Source: Candidatus Fukatsuia endosymbiont of Tuberolachnus salignus (GTDB lineage Bacteria; Pseudomonadota; Gammaproteobacteria; Enterobacterales; Enterobacteriaceae). Taken from it: 64,000 nucleotides of DNA. Below the pieces are notes generated by a model, which did no database searches, was not told where the DNA came from, and worked only from the letters and a program-made list of their open reading frames with translations. Each line of letters opens with the position of its first letter. Position 1 is the first letter of the stretch. Location: positions 434,001 through 498,000 of the forward strand of contig NZ_OZ034983.1 in NCBI RefSeq assembly GCF_964030845.1, given 5' to 3'. Both the position numbers and the translations under genes were made by a program. This document shows positions 16,856 through 27,466 of the stretch, piece after piece.

Positions 16856-18025
16856 ATGGTGTGTCTTACAATGAATCTGTCTAATGAAACCGAATTATCC
16901 GCCGGGCAACAACGCTCTCGCTCTTCTTCACCCATTACCCTCAATGGATTATGTAATAAAGATAATGTCCAACGGATCCTTGTGATAAAACTGCGTCACT
17001 TCGGTGATGTGTTGTTGACCACGCCCCTGCTTAATACCCTAAAAATCCATTTTCCTCATGCTTTGATTGATGTCCTTGTTTACAGTGGCACTCAGGATAT
17101 ATTGTCGGCGAACAAAACGGTTAATCAAGCCTGGACTGTTATGCGTGGATCAAAATATACCAGTGTTAAGGCTCAAATTTGTAGTGAGTGGGCTTTGTTT
17201 AATAATCTGAAACAACAAGGCTATGATTTAATCCTTAATTTATCGGATCAATGGCGTGCCGGGCTTTATTGTCGTTTACTACAACCTAAATTCAGTATTG
17301 CTTTTCACTATTCAAAGCGTGATAACTGGCTATGGCGTTACTGTCATTCAAAGTTGGTCTATATATCCAATAGCACGGAACAACATACGGTACTGACTAA
17401 TCTTGCTATTCTGGAGCCACTACAGTTAACTGATGTTAATACTGAAGTGACCATGGCTTACAGCATGGCTGACGTTGAACGTATAACGCAAATTTGTCAG
17501 CAGTGGAAACTAGATAATTATATCTTGATTCAGCCAGGATCCCGCTGGAAGTTCAAAACCTGGTCAAGTGCTTCTTTCAGCCTATTGATTGATCATCTTA
17601 TTATGCAAGGCAAAATGGTTGTATTGACCGGTGGAAACGATAAAGCTGCATTGGATCATATTGCCGATATTGTTAATGGTTGTGCTAAAAAAAATGGTTC
17701 CCAAAACAGTAAGCTTATTAATCTTGCCGGTACACTCACTTTTCCTGAGCTGGCCGTGTTAATTGACCGTGCCTGTTTGTATATTGGTGTCGACTCGGTA
17801 GCTATGCACATGGCAGCAGCATTACACACACCATCAGTCGTGTTATTCGGACCCACTAATCTTAAACAGTGGTACCCTTGGCAAGCACGGCATACTCTAT
17901 TGTGGGCAGGTGATTATCGGCCTTTACCCTCTTCTGATGAAGTTGATACTAATACGACTGAGCGTTATCTGGATGCCATTCCGGTACAGGACGTTATCAA
18001 GGCAATCGATTCTGAATGCTCATAA
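16856..18025 (+). CDS. waaQ: LPS heptosyltransferase III-like protein (WaaQ/RfaQ)
   Basis: This is a glycosyltransferase family 9 protein. The N-terminal Rossmann signature RILVIKLRHFGDVLLTTPLL follows an unusual extension of about 35 residues. The C-terminal sugar-nucleotide site includes LIQPGSRWKFKTW and GVDSVAMHMAAALHTPSVVLFGP. WaaQ adds the branch heptose to the inner core of lipopolysaccharide at the inner membrane. With the ATG used here it has 389 residues, against about 344 in E. coli; a second ATG at 16871 would shorten it by five. It stands alone, away from other waa genes. Confidence 0.85.
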   Translation: MVCLTMNLSNETELSAGQQRSRSSSPITLNGLCNKDNVQRILVIKLRHFGDVLLTTPLLNTLKIHFPHALIDVLVYSGTQDILSANKTVNQAWTVMRGSKYTSVKAQICSEWALFNNLKQQGYDLILNLSDQWRAGLYCRLLQPKFSIAFHYSKRDNWLWRYCHSKLVYISNSTEQHTVLTNLAILEPLQLTDVNTEVTMAYSMADVERITQICQQWKLDNYILIQPGSRWKFKTWSSASFSLLIDHLIMQGKMVVLTGGNDKAALDHIADIVNGCAKKNGSQNSKLINLAGTLTFPELAVLIDRACLYIGVDSVAMHMAAALHTPSVVLFGPTNLKQWYPWQARHTLLWAGDYRPLPSSDEVDTNTTERYLDAIPVQDVIKAIDSECS

Positions 18026-18146
18026 TTAGCGTATTTTGTGTTGTATGGTGTTCACAACCCTTATAACTAGTTGTACACTGCAGTGGTATTTTTACATTAT
18101 ACTTCAATTAATTAGTAATAGATCGATGATAGGCAATGAACTGATT

Positions 18147-18803
18147 ATGACTCAGGATGAACTTAAAAAAGCAGTTGGCTGGGCAGCATTGAAATATGTC
18201 AAACCTAACTCCATTGTTGGCGTGGGTACGGGCTCCACGGTTGCACATTTTATCGATGCCTTGGGATCAATCAAACATCAGATTGAAGGTGTTGTTTCCA
18301 GCTCGGATATATCGACAGCAAAACTTAAAAATCTCGGTATCCCCGTCTTCGACTGTAATGCTGTAGATATGCTGGATATTTATGTGGATAGTGCTGATGA
18401 AATTAATGAACAAAAACAAATGATTAAGGGAGGGGGTGCGGCATTGACTCGCGAGAAAATTGTTGCTGCTATTGCCGATAAATTTGTTTGTATTATAGAT
18501 GAATCGAAACAGGTAAGTGTTTTGGGTAAATTTCCGTTGCCCGTTGAAGTGATCCCGATGGCGCGATCCGCTGTGGCTCGTGAACTGGTTAAACTCGGTG
18601 GATTGCCAGAGTATCGCCAGAATGTGATCACCGATAATGGCAATGAGATCTTGGATGTCCATAATTTGCAGATTGTAGATGCTATCGCTTTAGAAAATAC
18701 CGTTAACTGTATTGCTGGGGTGGTGAGCGTAGGGCTGTTTGCTAACCGTGGTGCAGATGTTGTGTTGGTAGCAACAGCTGATGGCGTCAGGGTTATCGAA
18801 TAG
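18147..18803 (+). CDS. rpiA: Ribose-5-phosphate isomerase A
   Basis: The 218-residue protein starts [18 protein letters not shown] and follows E. coli RpiA closely. The phosphate-binding [12 protein letters not shown], the catalytic region YVDSADEIN and the loop [11 protein letters not shown] are all present. It interconverts ribose-5-phosphate and ribulose-5-phosphate in the non-oxidative pentose phosphate pathway. I start at the ATG homologous to E. coli. In E. coli serA follows rpiA; here only 53 bases separate it from the convergent ygfA. Confidence 0.97.
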   Translation: MTQDELKKAVGWAALKYVKPNSIVGVGTGSTVAHFIDALGSIKHQIEGVVSSSDISTAKLKNLGIPVFDCNAVDMLDIYVDSADEINEQKQMIKGGGAALTREKIVAAIADKFVCIIDESKQVSVLGKFPLPVEVIPMARSAVARELVKLGGLPEYRQNVITDNGNEILDVHNLQIVDAIALENTVNCIAGVVSVGLFANRGADVVLVATADGVRVIE

Positions 18804-18856
18804 AATCAAGAGATTTTTTTGAAGATCGACTAGGGCTAACCAGATTTTGCTGGAGT

Positions 18857-19462
18857 TTATTTCAATGGCCATCGCCACACTTCGTCTGGTGTGATGATCT
18901 CCGGTAACGGAATATCCCAATCTGCCACCGGCAATTTATCGACGAGCTGACAATCGTAAGCTAGGCCAATGGGATAGGTGCCTTGCTGTTGCCAATACTG
19001 TAGAGTGCGATCATAGAATCCTCCCCCCATCCCCAAGCGCTGTCCGAAGCGATCGAATGCCACCAAGGGGGTTAGAATAATATCTAATTGCGCGAGTGGG
19101 AGCACAGCCCGAACGTCTAGTTGAGGCTCGCGGATCTTAAACTGATTGATAATCAGCTGCGTGGTAGCATCATAATGCAAAAATAGCAGATTGCCTCGGC
19201 TGAAAGGATGTAATACCGGTAGATAAAGCTGCTTTTGTTGTTGCCAAAGTTGTTCAATAATTGGTTGGGTATTCAACTCACCATCAAAAGAGAGAAAAAC
19301 AGCGATACTTTTTGCTTGCTGGACCCTGTCGTGATTAATAACACGCTCGGCAACAAGTTTCGCTGCTATTTGCCGTTGTTGTGACCCGAGGCAACAGCGT
19401 TGCTGACGGATTTTATTTCTAATTTGTCGGCGTAGAAGGATATTCTGTGGAGTCAACGTCAT
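18857..19462 (-). CDS. ygfA: 5-formyltetrahydrofolate cyclo-ligase
   Basis: The 201-residue protein carries the cyclo-ligase signature LGMGGGFYDRTL in its C-terminal part, preceded by DIILTPLVAFDRFGQRLG. It converts 5-formyl-THF to 5,10-methenyl-THF using ATP. It lies directly downstream of the 6S RNA gene on the same strand, the classical zapA-ssrS-ygfA arrangement, and is probably co-transcribed with 6S RNA. Confidence 0.95.
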   Translation of the reverse strand: MTLTPQNILLRRQIRNKIRQQRCCLGSQQRQIAAKLVAERVINHDRVQQAKSIAVFLSFDGELNTQPIIEQLWQQQKQLYLPVLHPFSRGNLLFLHYDATTQLIINQFKIREPQLDVRAVLPLAQLDIILTPLVAFDRFGQRLGMGGGFYDRTLQYWQQQGTYPIGLAYDCQLVDKLPVADWDIPLPEIITPDEVWRWPLK

Positions 19463-19544
19463 AGGCTATCAATTCTGTGAATATTTGCCAATAAAAGCGC
19501 ATACAGTAGAAAGGTGTTCACAACAAAAAGTAATCGAGTGATAG

Positions 19545-19727
19545 GATCTCCAAGATGCCGCTGTGGGCTGTAACCCTTGAACCCTTGGTTCAAGGTGAAC
19601 GCGATGCTGCAACTTTAAGGCTTCTCGGCGAACCGAGCATGCTCACCAATCACAGAACATCACATCCTTATTGGTACAAAATATCGGCTCAGGGGACTCG
19701 CCCACTGGCAAACATCTCAGAGAATTT
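19545..19727 (-). ncRNA. ssrS: 6S RNA
   Basis: On the minus strand the sequence starts ATTCTCTGAGATGTTTGCC and contains GAGTCCCCTGAGCCGATAT, GGTGAGCATGCTCGG and CACCTTGAACCAAGGGTTC. It ends CGGCATCTTGGAGATCC. These are the conserved blocks of enterobacterial 6S RNA, and the length of about 183 bases agrees. It binds sigma-70 RNA polymerase in stationary phase. Ends are set by comparison with E. coli. Confidence 0.95.
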
Positions 19728-19802
19728 CTTACTCACCGTTGAATCTATCATTCGATAGCGATTTATTCAAGTCATACGTTCCTATGTTTCCATTAGGCTA
19801 CG

Positions 19803-20114
19803 CTATTTGGGTAAAGCTCGGTCAATGACTTTCTGTAACTCCGTGATACGGAACTCCATTTTGGCAATATAGTCACATTTTTTTCTTTCTTCTTCGTCGG
19901 TTTTCACTTTTTCTTGGGTTAGTTCGGCACAGAGGTTTAACCCCACAATAAAAACTAACTGCTCTGTGTTTGTGACCTTAGTGCGCTCTCTGAGATCTTG
20001 CAACCGTTGCTCAAGATCTTCTTTTGCTTTCTCTAACGCCTCTTGTTTTTCTAGTGGGCAATTAATTTTTAGTGAACGACCAAAAATCTGAATTTCTACC
20101 GGTTGTGCAGACAT
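19803..20114 (-). CDS. zapA: Cell division protein ZapA
   Basis: The 103-residue protein starts [20 protein letters not shown] and continues into a long helical region, matching ZapA (109 residues in E. coli). ZapA cross-links FtsZ filaments at the division ring. It is upstream of 6S RNA on the same strand, as usual. The expected divergent ygfB-pepP-ubiH genes are missing; pepN lies upstream instead. Confidence 0.95.
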   Translation of the reverse strand: MSAQPVEIQIFGRSLKINCPLEKQEALEKAKEDLEQRLQDLRERTKVTNTEQLVFIVGLNLCAELTQEKVKTDEEERKKCDYIAKMEFRITELQKVIDRALPK

Positions 20115-20235
20115 GCCACCTTCCTGCCTAATTTTTGTGCCAAATCGACAACACTACGGATCAAATTATACCACAACATCATGAATCATGAATATCAACA
20201 CACTCGCTTCTGATAGCAAGCAGTTTAATGGAAAA

Positions 20236-22908
20236 TTAAGATCCTAATGTTTTTTCTATCTTTTCATACATATCACCAGAGAGATTATCCAGTGCTTTTA
20301 GTTGTTGCAGCGCATCATGCATTAACTGCTGACGCTTTGTATCATAACGTTTCAGGCGGGTTAATGGTTCAATAAGACGTGATGCTAACTGTGGATTTTT
20401 GCTGTTTAGGTCTCTTAATATTTCAACTAAAAATTGATAGCCGCTGCCATCGTCAGCATGAAATGCCGCTGGGTTGGATAACACAAAGCTACCAATGAGT
20501 GAGCGTGTACGGTTAGGATTATTCAAGCTAAATGAACGATGGTTTCGTAAAGTTCGTACTTGGTGGAGCACATCCACCGCCGGACTGGTGGCTTGTAACA
20601 TAAACCATTTATCCATTACCAGACTATCCTGAGACCAACGTTGTTCAAATGCATCCAATAGTTGAACACGGCAAGGTAGTTGCGCCGCGACTGCAGCCGC
20701 CAAAGCAGCAAGAGAATCTGTCATGTTATCCGCTTGGCAGTATGCCTTGGTGATTTCATCATTCGCTAATGTAATATCACCGAATGCCAGGTATCCCAGG
20801 CAAACATTACGTAGCGCACGCTTAGCAATATCAGCATGTTTAATCTGATAAGGCAGCGTTTTATTGATGTGATACATCGCCTGCCATTCATTGGCTAATG
20901 CTTCTGCCAAACAACGTGTCAACGCTTGATGAACGGAACGGATGGCTTGCGGATCAATCAGCGTAAACAACTCTGCCATTTCATTTTCAGAAGGTAGTTT
21001 GAGAATTTGGCCTGCCAAGGCCGGATCGATATTTTTGTCTAGCAAAATGGCACGAAACGCATCGATGACCGGTAACGGCAGCGATATAGGTACTTTTAGC
21101 TGATAGTTGACGACATTTTTTTTAATGTGGATCGCTAGCAAACTTTGAGCTGCATCCCAACGTGAAAATTCATTACGAGCGTAGCGCATCAAAAAGATCA
21201 ACTGCTCATCATTGTAAGGATAATCCAGTTTGACTGGCGCGGAAAATTCACGGAGTAGAGAAGGGATGGGCTGACATTTAACCCGATCAAAGATAAAGGT
21301 TTGTTTCGTTTCAGTTACATTAAGCACAGAACCTAGCGGAGCTCCATTATATTGCAGATTAATCACATTGCCATCGTTATCATATAGCTCAATATCTAGT
21401 GGAATATGTAATGGCAATTTTTCTGATTGTTCCACGCTGGGTAATGTCTTTTGATTGACGACCAAATGATATTGTTGTTTTTCGGCATCATAACTGTCGT
21501 GTATTGTGAGTAATGGCGTGCCAGATTGGCTATACCAACGACTAAATAACTCAAGATCAATTTTGCTCGCGTCGGTCATCGCTTTCACAAAATCATCACA
21601 GGTTGCCGCACTGCCGTCGTGGCGTGCAAGATAAAGCTTCATACCCGCTTGAAATTTTTCTTCACCTAATAAAGTATGTATCATGCGCACGACTTCCGCG
21701 CCCTTTTCATACACTGTTAGCGTATAGAAGTTGTTCATTTCGATAACTTTATCTGGGCGGATAGGATGAGCCATTGGGCTAGCATCTTCGGCAAACTGTG
21801 CCGACCGCATTACACGGACGTTCTCGATACGATTAACCGAGCGTGACCCCAGATCCGAACTAAATTCTTGATCACGAAATACCGTCAGCCCTTCTTTGAG
21901 ACTAAGCTGAAACCAGTCGCGACATGTCACACGGTTGCCCGTCCAGTTATGGAAATACTCATGAGCAATTACCGCTTCAATAGCAAGATAGTCTTGATCA
22001 GTAGCAGTTTCGGCATTGGCCAGTACGTATTTGGCGTTAAAGACATTTAATCCCTTGTTTTCCATCGCACCCATATTAAAAAAATCAACAGCGACAATCA
22101 TGTAGATATCAAGATCATATTCCAGGCCAAAGCGGGTTTCATCCCACTTCATAGCGTTTTTCAGCGAAGCCATCGCCCAAGTAGCACGATCCAGATTACC
22201 GCGATCGACAAAAAGCTCCAATGAAACTTTACGCCCAGAGCAGGTCGTAAAACTATCACTCAATAGATCAAAATCCCCTGCCACCAGCGCAAATAGATAG
22301 CAAGGTTTCGGAAACGGATCTTGCCATTTCACCCAGTGACGACCATCCGGGTGCCCTTCTTTATCAATACAATCGCCTTTGTCAATACAATTACCGTTTG
22401 AAAGAAGATAAGGATAACGCGCTTTATCCGCCACAATGCGGGTGGTAAAACATGCCAGCACATCGGGTCGATCTAAGTAAAAAGTGATATGGCGGAAGCC
22501 TTCTGCTTCACATTGTGTACATAATGTCTCACCGGAAAGATACAAACCTTCAAGTGCTGTATTAGTCGTAGGATTAATTTCATTTACAATGGTTAAGGTG
22601 AAACTTGCGGGTAAATTTTCCAGGATCAACTGGTCATTCTGTTGATATGGCCACGGCTGCCCATCGACACGGACTTCCAGCAACACCAGATTTTCCCCGT
22701 CGAGGATCAAAGGGGTTTTTTCTTTTGTCAGACGTATGATTTTACTGATCGCGGTGACAGTGGCTTTTTGTGCATCCAAGACGAAATCTAAATCGATTTC
22801 TGTGATGCTATAGTCAGGTGTCTGATAATCGTGACGGTATTTAATCGGTGGCTTGTTTGCGGTAACAGACATTTTTGCAGCAGAAGAATTAGTTGAAGAC
22901 TGTGTCAT
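20236..22908 (-). CDS. pepN: Aminopeptidase N
   Basis: The 890-residue M1 metallopeptidase contains the exopeptidase motif GAMEN at about residues 279-283 and the zinc site HEYFHNW at about 316-322, with the third ligand Glu in LKEGLTVFRDQEF. It removes N-terminal residues from peptides in the cytoplasm. Compared with E. coli (870 residues) it has a Ser/Ala-rich N-terminal extension and a small insertion near residue 180. There the segment CIDKG is repeated as CIDKE, apparently a short tandem duplication. Confidence 0.97.
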   Translation of the reverse strand: MTQSSTNSSAAKMSVTANKPPIKYRHDYQTPDYSITEIDLDFVLDAQKATVTAISKIIRLTKEKTPLILDGENLVLLEVRVDGQPWPYQQNDQLILENLPASFTLTIVNEINPTTNTALEGLYLSGETLCTQCEAEGFRHITFYLDRPDVLACFTTRIVADKARYPYLLSNGNCIDKGDCIDKEGHPDGRHWVKWQDPFPKPCYLFALVAGDFDLLSDSFTTCSGRKVSLELFVDRGNLDRATWAMASLKNAMKWDETRFGLEYDLDIYMIVAVDFFNMGAMENKGLNVFNAKYVLANAETATDQDYLAIEAVIAHEYFHNWTGNRVTCRDWFQLSLKEGLTVFRDQEFSSDLGSRSVNRIENVRVMRSAQFAEDASPMAHPIRPDKVIEMNNFYTLTVYEKGAEVVRMIHTLLGEEKFQAGMKLYLARHDGSAATCDDFVKAMTDASKIDLELFSRWYSQSGTPLLTIHDSYDAEKQQYHLVVNQKTLPSVEQSEKLPLHIPLDIELYDNDGNVINLQYNGAPLGSVLNVTETKQTFIFDRVKCQPIPSLLREFSAPVKLDYPYNDEQLIFLMRYARNEFSRWDAAQSLLAIHIKKNVVNYQLKVPISLPLPVIDAFRAILLDKNIDPALAGQILKLPSENEMAELFTLIDPQAIRSVHQALTRCLAEALANEWQAMYHINKTLPYQIKHADIAKRALRNVCLGYLAFGDITLANDEITKAYCQADNMTDSLAALAAAVAAQLPCRVQLLDAFEQRWSQDSLVMDKWFMLQATSPAVDVLHQVRTLRNHRSFSLNNPNRTRSLIGSFVLSNPAAFHADDGSGYQFLVEILRDLNSKNPQLASRLIEPLTRLKRYDTKRQQLMHDALQQLKALDNLSGDMYEKIEKTLGS

Positions 22909-23214
22909 AAAAAATTTTGATCCTATTAATTCGATAATTGCTACTTGTGTCCTACATCACGAGAAGTAACATAACAACAGACTTCTTGCAAAGCCTACTC
23001 TGTGTTTGTAAATACGTGCTGCGAACTCTGTGTTACTTGATGCTCGCAATCCTCATGTACTCGCATGTACACTGCGGTGGCTGTGTGCCAGGCGCCTTGA
23101 TTTCACAGCACTCGCTACGGTTTTGTAAGAAGTCTACTACCCCATTCTATTGGGTTGCGGCTTATTTGTTAACTCACTATTTTCGCAAAATAAAACTTAT
23201 ACAGAGAGTAATTT
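22909..23214. other. Intergenic gap pepN-asnS, no gene seen
   Basis: In E. coli pncB lies between pepN and asnS. Here 306 bases remain, and I see no trace of the PncB reading frame. The gap contains a dispersed 18-base sequence, CGCAATCCTCATGTACTC, at 23045-23062 that recurs at 57869-57886, and must also hold the asnS promoter. Confidence 0.6.
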
Positions 23215-24615
23215 ATGAACATTAGACCTGTCGTCGAGGTATTGCAAGGCCTTGCCACCCTGAACAGCGAAGTTACCGTACGTGGTTGGGTACGTACCCG
23301 GAGAGATTCCAAAGAAGGGATCTCCTTTATCGACCTTTATGATGGTTCTTGTTTTAATGCGTTACAGATTGTAGCGCATAGTTGTCTTAATAATTATGAG
23401 AATGAGGTATTGCGTCTGACGACTGGTTGTTCGATTGAGATGACGGGACAGCTTGTCTCTTCACCCGCTGAGGGGCAAAAGTTTGAAATTCAGGCCACTG
23501 ATATCAAAGTTATTGGTTGGGTTGATAATCCAGAGAGTTACCCGATGGCACCTAAACGCCACAGTATGGAATATCTGCGTGAATGTGCTCACTTACGTCC
23601 GCGTACTAATCTGATTGGTGCCGTAGCACGGGTACGTAACACATTAGCACAGGCTATCCACCGTTTTTTTCATGCAAAGGGTTATCTCTGGGTATCGACA
23701 CCCCTGATTACTGCTGCCGATACTGAAGGTGCCGGTGAGATGTTCCGCGTTTCGACACTGGATCTCGAAAACCTCCCACGTGGGCAGGATGGCAAGATAG
23801 ATTTCACAAAAGATTTTTTTGGTAAGGAAGCCTTCCTAACGGTATCAGGCCAATTAAATGCGGAAACCTACGCTTGTGCCCTATCAAAAGTGTATACCTT
23901 TGGCCCTACTTTCCGGGCGGAAAACTCTAACACCAGTCGTCATCTCGCTGAATTTTGGATGGTTGAACCCGAAGTCGCCTTTGCTACCCTTGATGATATC
24001 GCCACCTTGGCAAAAGAAATGCTGAAATATGTTTTCAAGGCAGTGCTAGACGATCGCTCTGATGATCTCAAGTTCTTTGCTGAACGTATAGATAAAAATG
24101 TGATTGCTCGTTTGACTGATCTTGTTAGGTTAGATTTTGAACAAATTGATTACAGTACTGCTATTGAAATATTACAACAATCCAATCAATCCTTCGAAAA
24201 CCCAGTTTCTTGGGGAATCGATCTTTCCTCTGAACATGAGCGTTATTTGGCCGAGCAATATTTTAAAGCGCCAGTGGTGGTGAAAAATTATCCGAAGGAT
24301 ATTAAAGCGTTTTATATGCGTCTCAACGATGACGGTAAAACCGTCGCCGCTATGGATGTGCTGGCACCCGGCATTGGTGAAATCATCGGGGGATCACAAC
24401 GTGAAGAACGACTTGATATGTTAGATCAACGTTTGGCAGAGATGGATTTTAGTAGAGAAGATTACAGCTGGTATCGCGATTTACGTCGTTATGGCACAGT
24501 ACCACATGCTGGTTTTGGTCTTGGTTTTGAGCGTTTGATCGCTTATGTTACCGGCGTACCTAACGTCCGTGAGCTGATCCCCTTCCCACGGACGCCGAAG
24601 AATGTTGCCTTTTAA
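23215..24615 (+). CDS. asnS: Asparaginyl-tRNA synthetase
   Basis: The 466-residue protein has the same length as E. coli AsnS. It has an N-terminal OB-fold for the anticodon ([19 protein letters not shown]). The class II motif 2 region is [20 protein letters not shown] and motif 3 is [15 protein letters not shown]. It charges tRNA-Asn with asparagine. A GAGAG/AGAGTAA stretch precedes the ATG. It keeps its usual neighbour, the ompF-type porin, downstream. Confidence 0.97.
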   Translation: MNIRPVVEVLQGLATLNSEVTVRGWVRTRRDSKEGISFIDLYDGSCFNALQIVAHSCLNNYENEVLRLTTGCSIEMTGQLVSSPAEGQKFEIQATDIKVIGWVDNPESYPMAPKRHSMEYLRECAHLRPRTNLIGAVARVRNTLAQAIHRFFHAKGYLWVSTPLITAADTEGAGEMFRVSTLDLENLPRGQDGKIDFTKDFFGKEAFLTVSGQLNAETYACALSKVYTFGPTFRAENSNTSRHLAEFWMVEPEVAFATLDDIATLAKEMLKYVFKAVLDDRSDDLKFFAERIDKNVIARLTDLVRLDFEQIDYSTAIEILQQSNQSFENPVSWGIDLSSEHERYLAEQYFKAPVVVKNYPKDIKAFYMRLNDDGKTVAAMDVLAPGIGEIIGGSQREERLDMLDQRLAEMDFSREDYSWYRDLRRYGTVPHAGFGLGFERLIAYVTGVPNVRELIPFPRTPKNVAF

Positions 24616-24654
24616 TCCAGTTAATTAAAAACCATTGATATCAAATTGATAAAC

Positions 24655-24688
24655 AAAAGCCAAGTTGTACTGGCTTTTGTTATTTTCG
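24655..24688 (+). terminator. asnS terminator
   Basis: AAAAGCCA and TGGCTTTT form an eight-base stem followed by GTTATTTT, 40 bases after the asnS stop codon. Confidence 0.75.
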
Positions 24689-24917
24689 ATAGTCTATTTT
24701 TGTCATAAAGTGATACTTTATTAATATTTAGATACAATTTATTTCAAATAGAAACATTTTTATTGAATTTGTAGCATTTTGTGGGTGGATTAACTTTCTC
24801 ATGAATGGAACACTGCACCTTGACGGCATAGACGACACCAGACTATCAACAATAGTTCCCTAGAAATTATTGACGGCAGTGACAGGTATTCGAATAACAC
24901 CAATGAAGGTAATAATA

Positions 24918-25997
24918 ATGATCAAGCGCAATATTCTCTCAGTACTTATTTCCACTTTTTTAGCTACTGGCACTGCAAACGCAGTAGAGATTTATAACAA
25001 GGATGGCAGTCAACTTGACCTCTACGGTATGGTTGATGCGCGCCATCTGTTTTCTGATAACAAGAGCGAAAGTGGCGACAGATCTTATGTCCGTTTCGGT
25101 TTAAAAGGTCAAACTGAGATTTCTGACCAACTCACTGGTTATGGTCAAGTGGAGAAAGAACTAGAAGCCAACAAACCTGAGTCTAAGAATGATGAAAAAC
25201 TCCGTCTTGCCTTTGTTGGCGTGAAATTTGCTGACTTGGGTTCGGTCGATTACGGTCGTAACTATGGCGTACTCTATGATGTCAACATATGGACTGATGT
25301 ATTGCCAACCAGCGGAGGCGACTCATTCTTTCGCCCTGACAACTACATGACCGCTTGTTCTTCTGGCTTGGCAACGTACCGTAACACTAATTTCTTCGGC
25401 ATGGTTGATGGTTTAAACTTTGCTCTGCAATACCAGGGCGCGAATCAGGATGGTAGAGAAGGCATTGAAAATATAAAAACCCAAAATGGTGAAGGTGTCG
25501 GCGTTTCCACTACCTATGATGTTGGTTACGGCATAAAGCTAGGTGCCGCTTACTCTGCTGCTAATCGTACTGCTGAACAGAAAGAGCTGTCTGATACTCA
25601 CGGTAATAAAGCTCAAGCGTGGAATATAGGTGCTAAATATGATGCTGATAATCTATACTTGGCAGCAATGTATGCAGAAACCCAGAACCTAACGCCATAC
25701 GGCAAACGTAAGGAAGCCATCGCGAAGCAAACAAAAAATGTGGAAGTTGTAGCACAGTACCAATTAGATTTTGGTTTACGTCCCTCATTGGCCTATGTTC
25801 AGTCTAAAGGCTCCAACGACATGGGGAGTGAATATTTGCTGAAGTATGTTTCCGTTGGTTCTTTTTACAATTTCAATAAAAATGTTACTGCTTATGTTGA
25901 TTACAAAATCAACCTATTGAATGAGAATGAATTTACCAAGGTTAGCGGTATCAACACTAAAGATGTTGTTGGCGTAGGTGTAGTTTACAAATTCTAA
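24918..25997 (+). CDS. ompF: Outer-membrane general porin, OmpF/OmpC family
   Basis: From MIKRNILSVLISTFLATG the protein has 359 residues with a signal peptide cleaved after TANA, leaving VEIYNKDGSQLDLYG, the typical mature start. It ends with the porin signature VGVVYKF, whose C-terminal Phe is needed for barrel assembly. It sits between asnS and aspC like E. coli ompF. Oddly, the loop L3 eyelet PEFGGD of OmpF reads PTSGGD here, so one constriction acid is lost. I prefer this ATG because AAGGT lies nearby and it matches OmpF; two upstream ATGs are in frame. Confidence 0.93.
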   Translation: MIKRNILSVLISTFLATGTANAVEIYNKDGSQLDLYGMVDARHLFSDNKSESGDRSYVRFGLKGQTEISDQLTGYGQVEKELEANKPESKNDEKLRLAFVGVKFADLGSVDYGRNYGVLYDVNIWTDVLPTSGGDSFFRPDNYMTACSSGLATYRNTNFFGMVDGLNFALQYQGANQDGREGIENIKTQNGEGVGVSTTYDVGYGIKLGAAYSAANRTAEQKELSDTHGNKAQAWNIGAKYDADNLYLAAMYAETQNLTPYGKRKEAIAKQTKNVEVVAQYQLDFGLRPSLAYVQSKGSNDMGSEYLLKYVSVGSFYNFNKNVTAYVDYKINLLNENEFTKVSGINTKDVVGVGVVYKF

Positions 25998-26046
25998 GTC
26001 AATTTGATAATGGCACGCCGTTTCGTTTGGCTGCCAACTATGTACG

Positions 26047-26078
26047 AAAAAGCAGGGTTTGGGCTCTGCTTTTTTTAT
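26047..26078 (+). terminator. Porin gene terminator
   Basis: AAAAGCAG and CTGCTTTT form a stem followed by a run of Ts, about 50 bases after the porin stop codon. Confidence 0.8.
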
Positions 26079-26224
26079 TGTCATCAGTTTTGTTGTTTTT
26101 TTATGCTAAGTCCAACTGGTGCACAACATTCATTTCTTTTTTATCACAAACGATTGGCAAAGTAGTGAACTGGCGCTACTCTGGCGGTTCAATCGCTCAA
26201 CTTTAAGTTATGGAAGTCTCTTAC

Positions 26225-27436
26225 ATGTTTGAAAAAATCACTGCTGCACCTGCTGACCCTATTTTGGGTTTAGCAGACCTTTTTAAAAAGGACCGCCGAG
26301 ATAACAAAATCAATCTGGGTATTGGTGTTTATAAAAATGAAAAGGGTGAAACACCGATCCTCGAAAGTGTGGCACAAGCTCAACGGCTTCTGTTAAACAG
26401 TGAGACCACAAAGAATTATCTGAGTATCGATGGGCTTGCAACCTTTACGCGCTCTACCCAGCACTTACTTTTTGGTAGCTCAAATTCAGTGATCGAACGG
26501 GCGCGCAGTGCGCAAACTCCGGGCGGAACCGGTGCCTTGCGTATTGCTGCTGATTTTATCGTCAAACAGGCTGGTGCTAAACGGGTTTGGGTGAGTAATC
26601 CAAGTTGGCCTAATCATAAAAATATATTTTCTGCTGCCGGTCTGGAAGTGCATGAATACACTTACTACGATGCCGAAAAGCATGCCCTGGACTTTGATGG
26701 TCTGTTGGACAGCTTAAAAACCGGTGCCCAGGCCGGTGATGTCGTACTGTTCCACGGTTGTTGCCATAACCCAACCGGCATCGATCCAACGGAAAAGCAA
26801 TGGCGCGACCTGGCGGATCTGTCTGCAAGTAAAGGCTGGCTGCCACTGTTTGATTTTGCTTACCAAGGCTTTGCCAAAGGGTTGGAAGAAGATGCTCAGG
26901 GTCTACGTATTTTTGCAGACAAACATCAAGAATTGATTGTTTGCAGCTCCTATTCGAAAAACTTTGGTTTATATAATGAACGTGTTGGAGCTTGTACCCT
27001 GGTAGCCGCTACCTCTAAGAATGCAGAGGACGCATTGAGCCAGATGAAAGCGATAATTCGCGCTAATTACTCCAATCCTCCGGCGCACGGAGCAGCGGTG
27101 GTAGCCACTATCCTCAATGATAGAGAATTATATGAGCTATGGAAAGGTGAGCTCACCGAGATGCGAGAACGTATTCAGCGTATGCGTCAACTGTTTGTGA
27201 AGACTCTGAAAGCAAAAGGTGCCGGAGATTTTAGTTTCATTGAGAAACAGAACGGCATGTTTTCTTTTAGTGGTTTGACCGAAAAACAGGTATTACAGCT
27301 ACGTGACCCGGAGCTGCGTGACCGATTTGCGGTTTATGCCGTTAACTCTGGTCGAGTCAATGTTGCAGGGATGACAACCAGTAATATGGCAGCACTCTGT
27401 GAAGCTATTGTTGCCGTTCTTTGCTCCGAAACTTGA
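26225..27436 (+). CDS. aspC: Aspartate aminotransferase
   Basis: The 403-residue protein starts [20 protein letters not shown] and follows E. coli AspC throughout. The PLP-binding lysine is Lys245 in [15 protein letters not shown], and the substrate Arg lies in the C-terminal [11 protein letters not shown]. It transfers the amino group between aspartate and 2-oxoglutarate. A five-residue longer start exists, but the chosen ATG matches the family. The gene order asnS-ompF-aspC is that of E. coli. Confidence 0.97.
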   Translation: MFEKITAAPADPILGLADLFKKDRRDNKINLGIGVYKNEKGETPILESVAQAQRLLLNSETTKNYLSIDGLATFTRSTQHLLFGSSNSVIERARSAQTPGGTGALRIAADFIVKQAGAKRVWVSNPSWPNHKNIFSAAGLEVHEYTYYDAEKHALDFDGLLDSLKTGAQAGDVVLFHGCCHNPTGIDPTEKQWRDLADLSASKGWLPLFDFAYQGFAKGLEEDAQGLRIFADKHQELIVCSSYSKNFGLYNERVGACTLVAATSKNAEDALSQMKAIIRANYSNPPAHGAAVVATILNDRELYELWKGELTEMRERIQRMRQLFVKTLKAKGAGDFSFIEKQNGMFSFSGLTEKQVLQLRDPELRDRFAVYAVNSGRVNVAGMTTSNMAALCEAIVAVLCSET

Positions 27437-27466
27437 TTATCCAACCACGAAGACGTGACTTAAGGG

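Noticed and set aside
19555..19758. 67-codon frame on the plus strand
   Set aside because: It lies within the 6S RNA gene on the opposite strand, whose conserved blocks explain the sequence.
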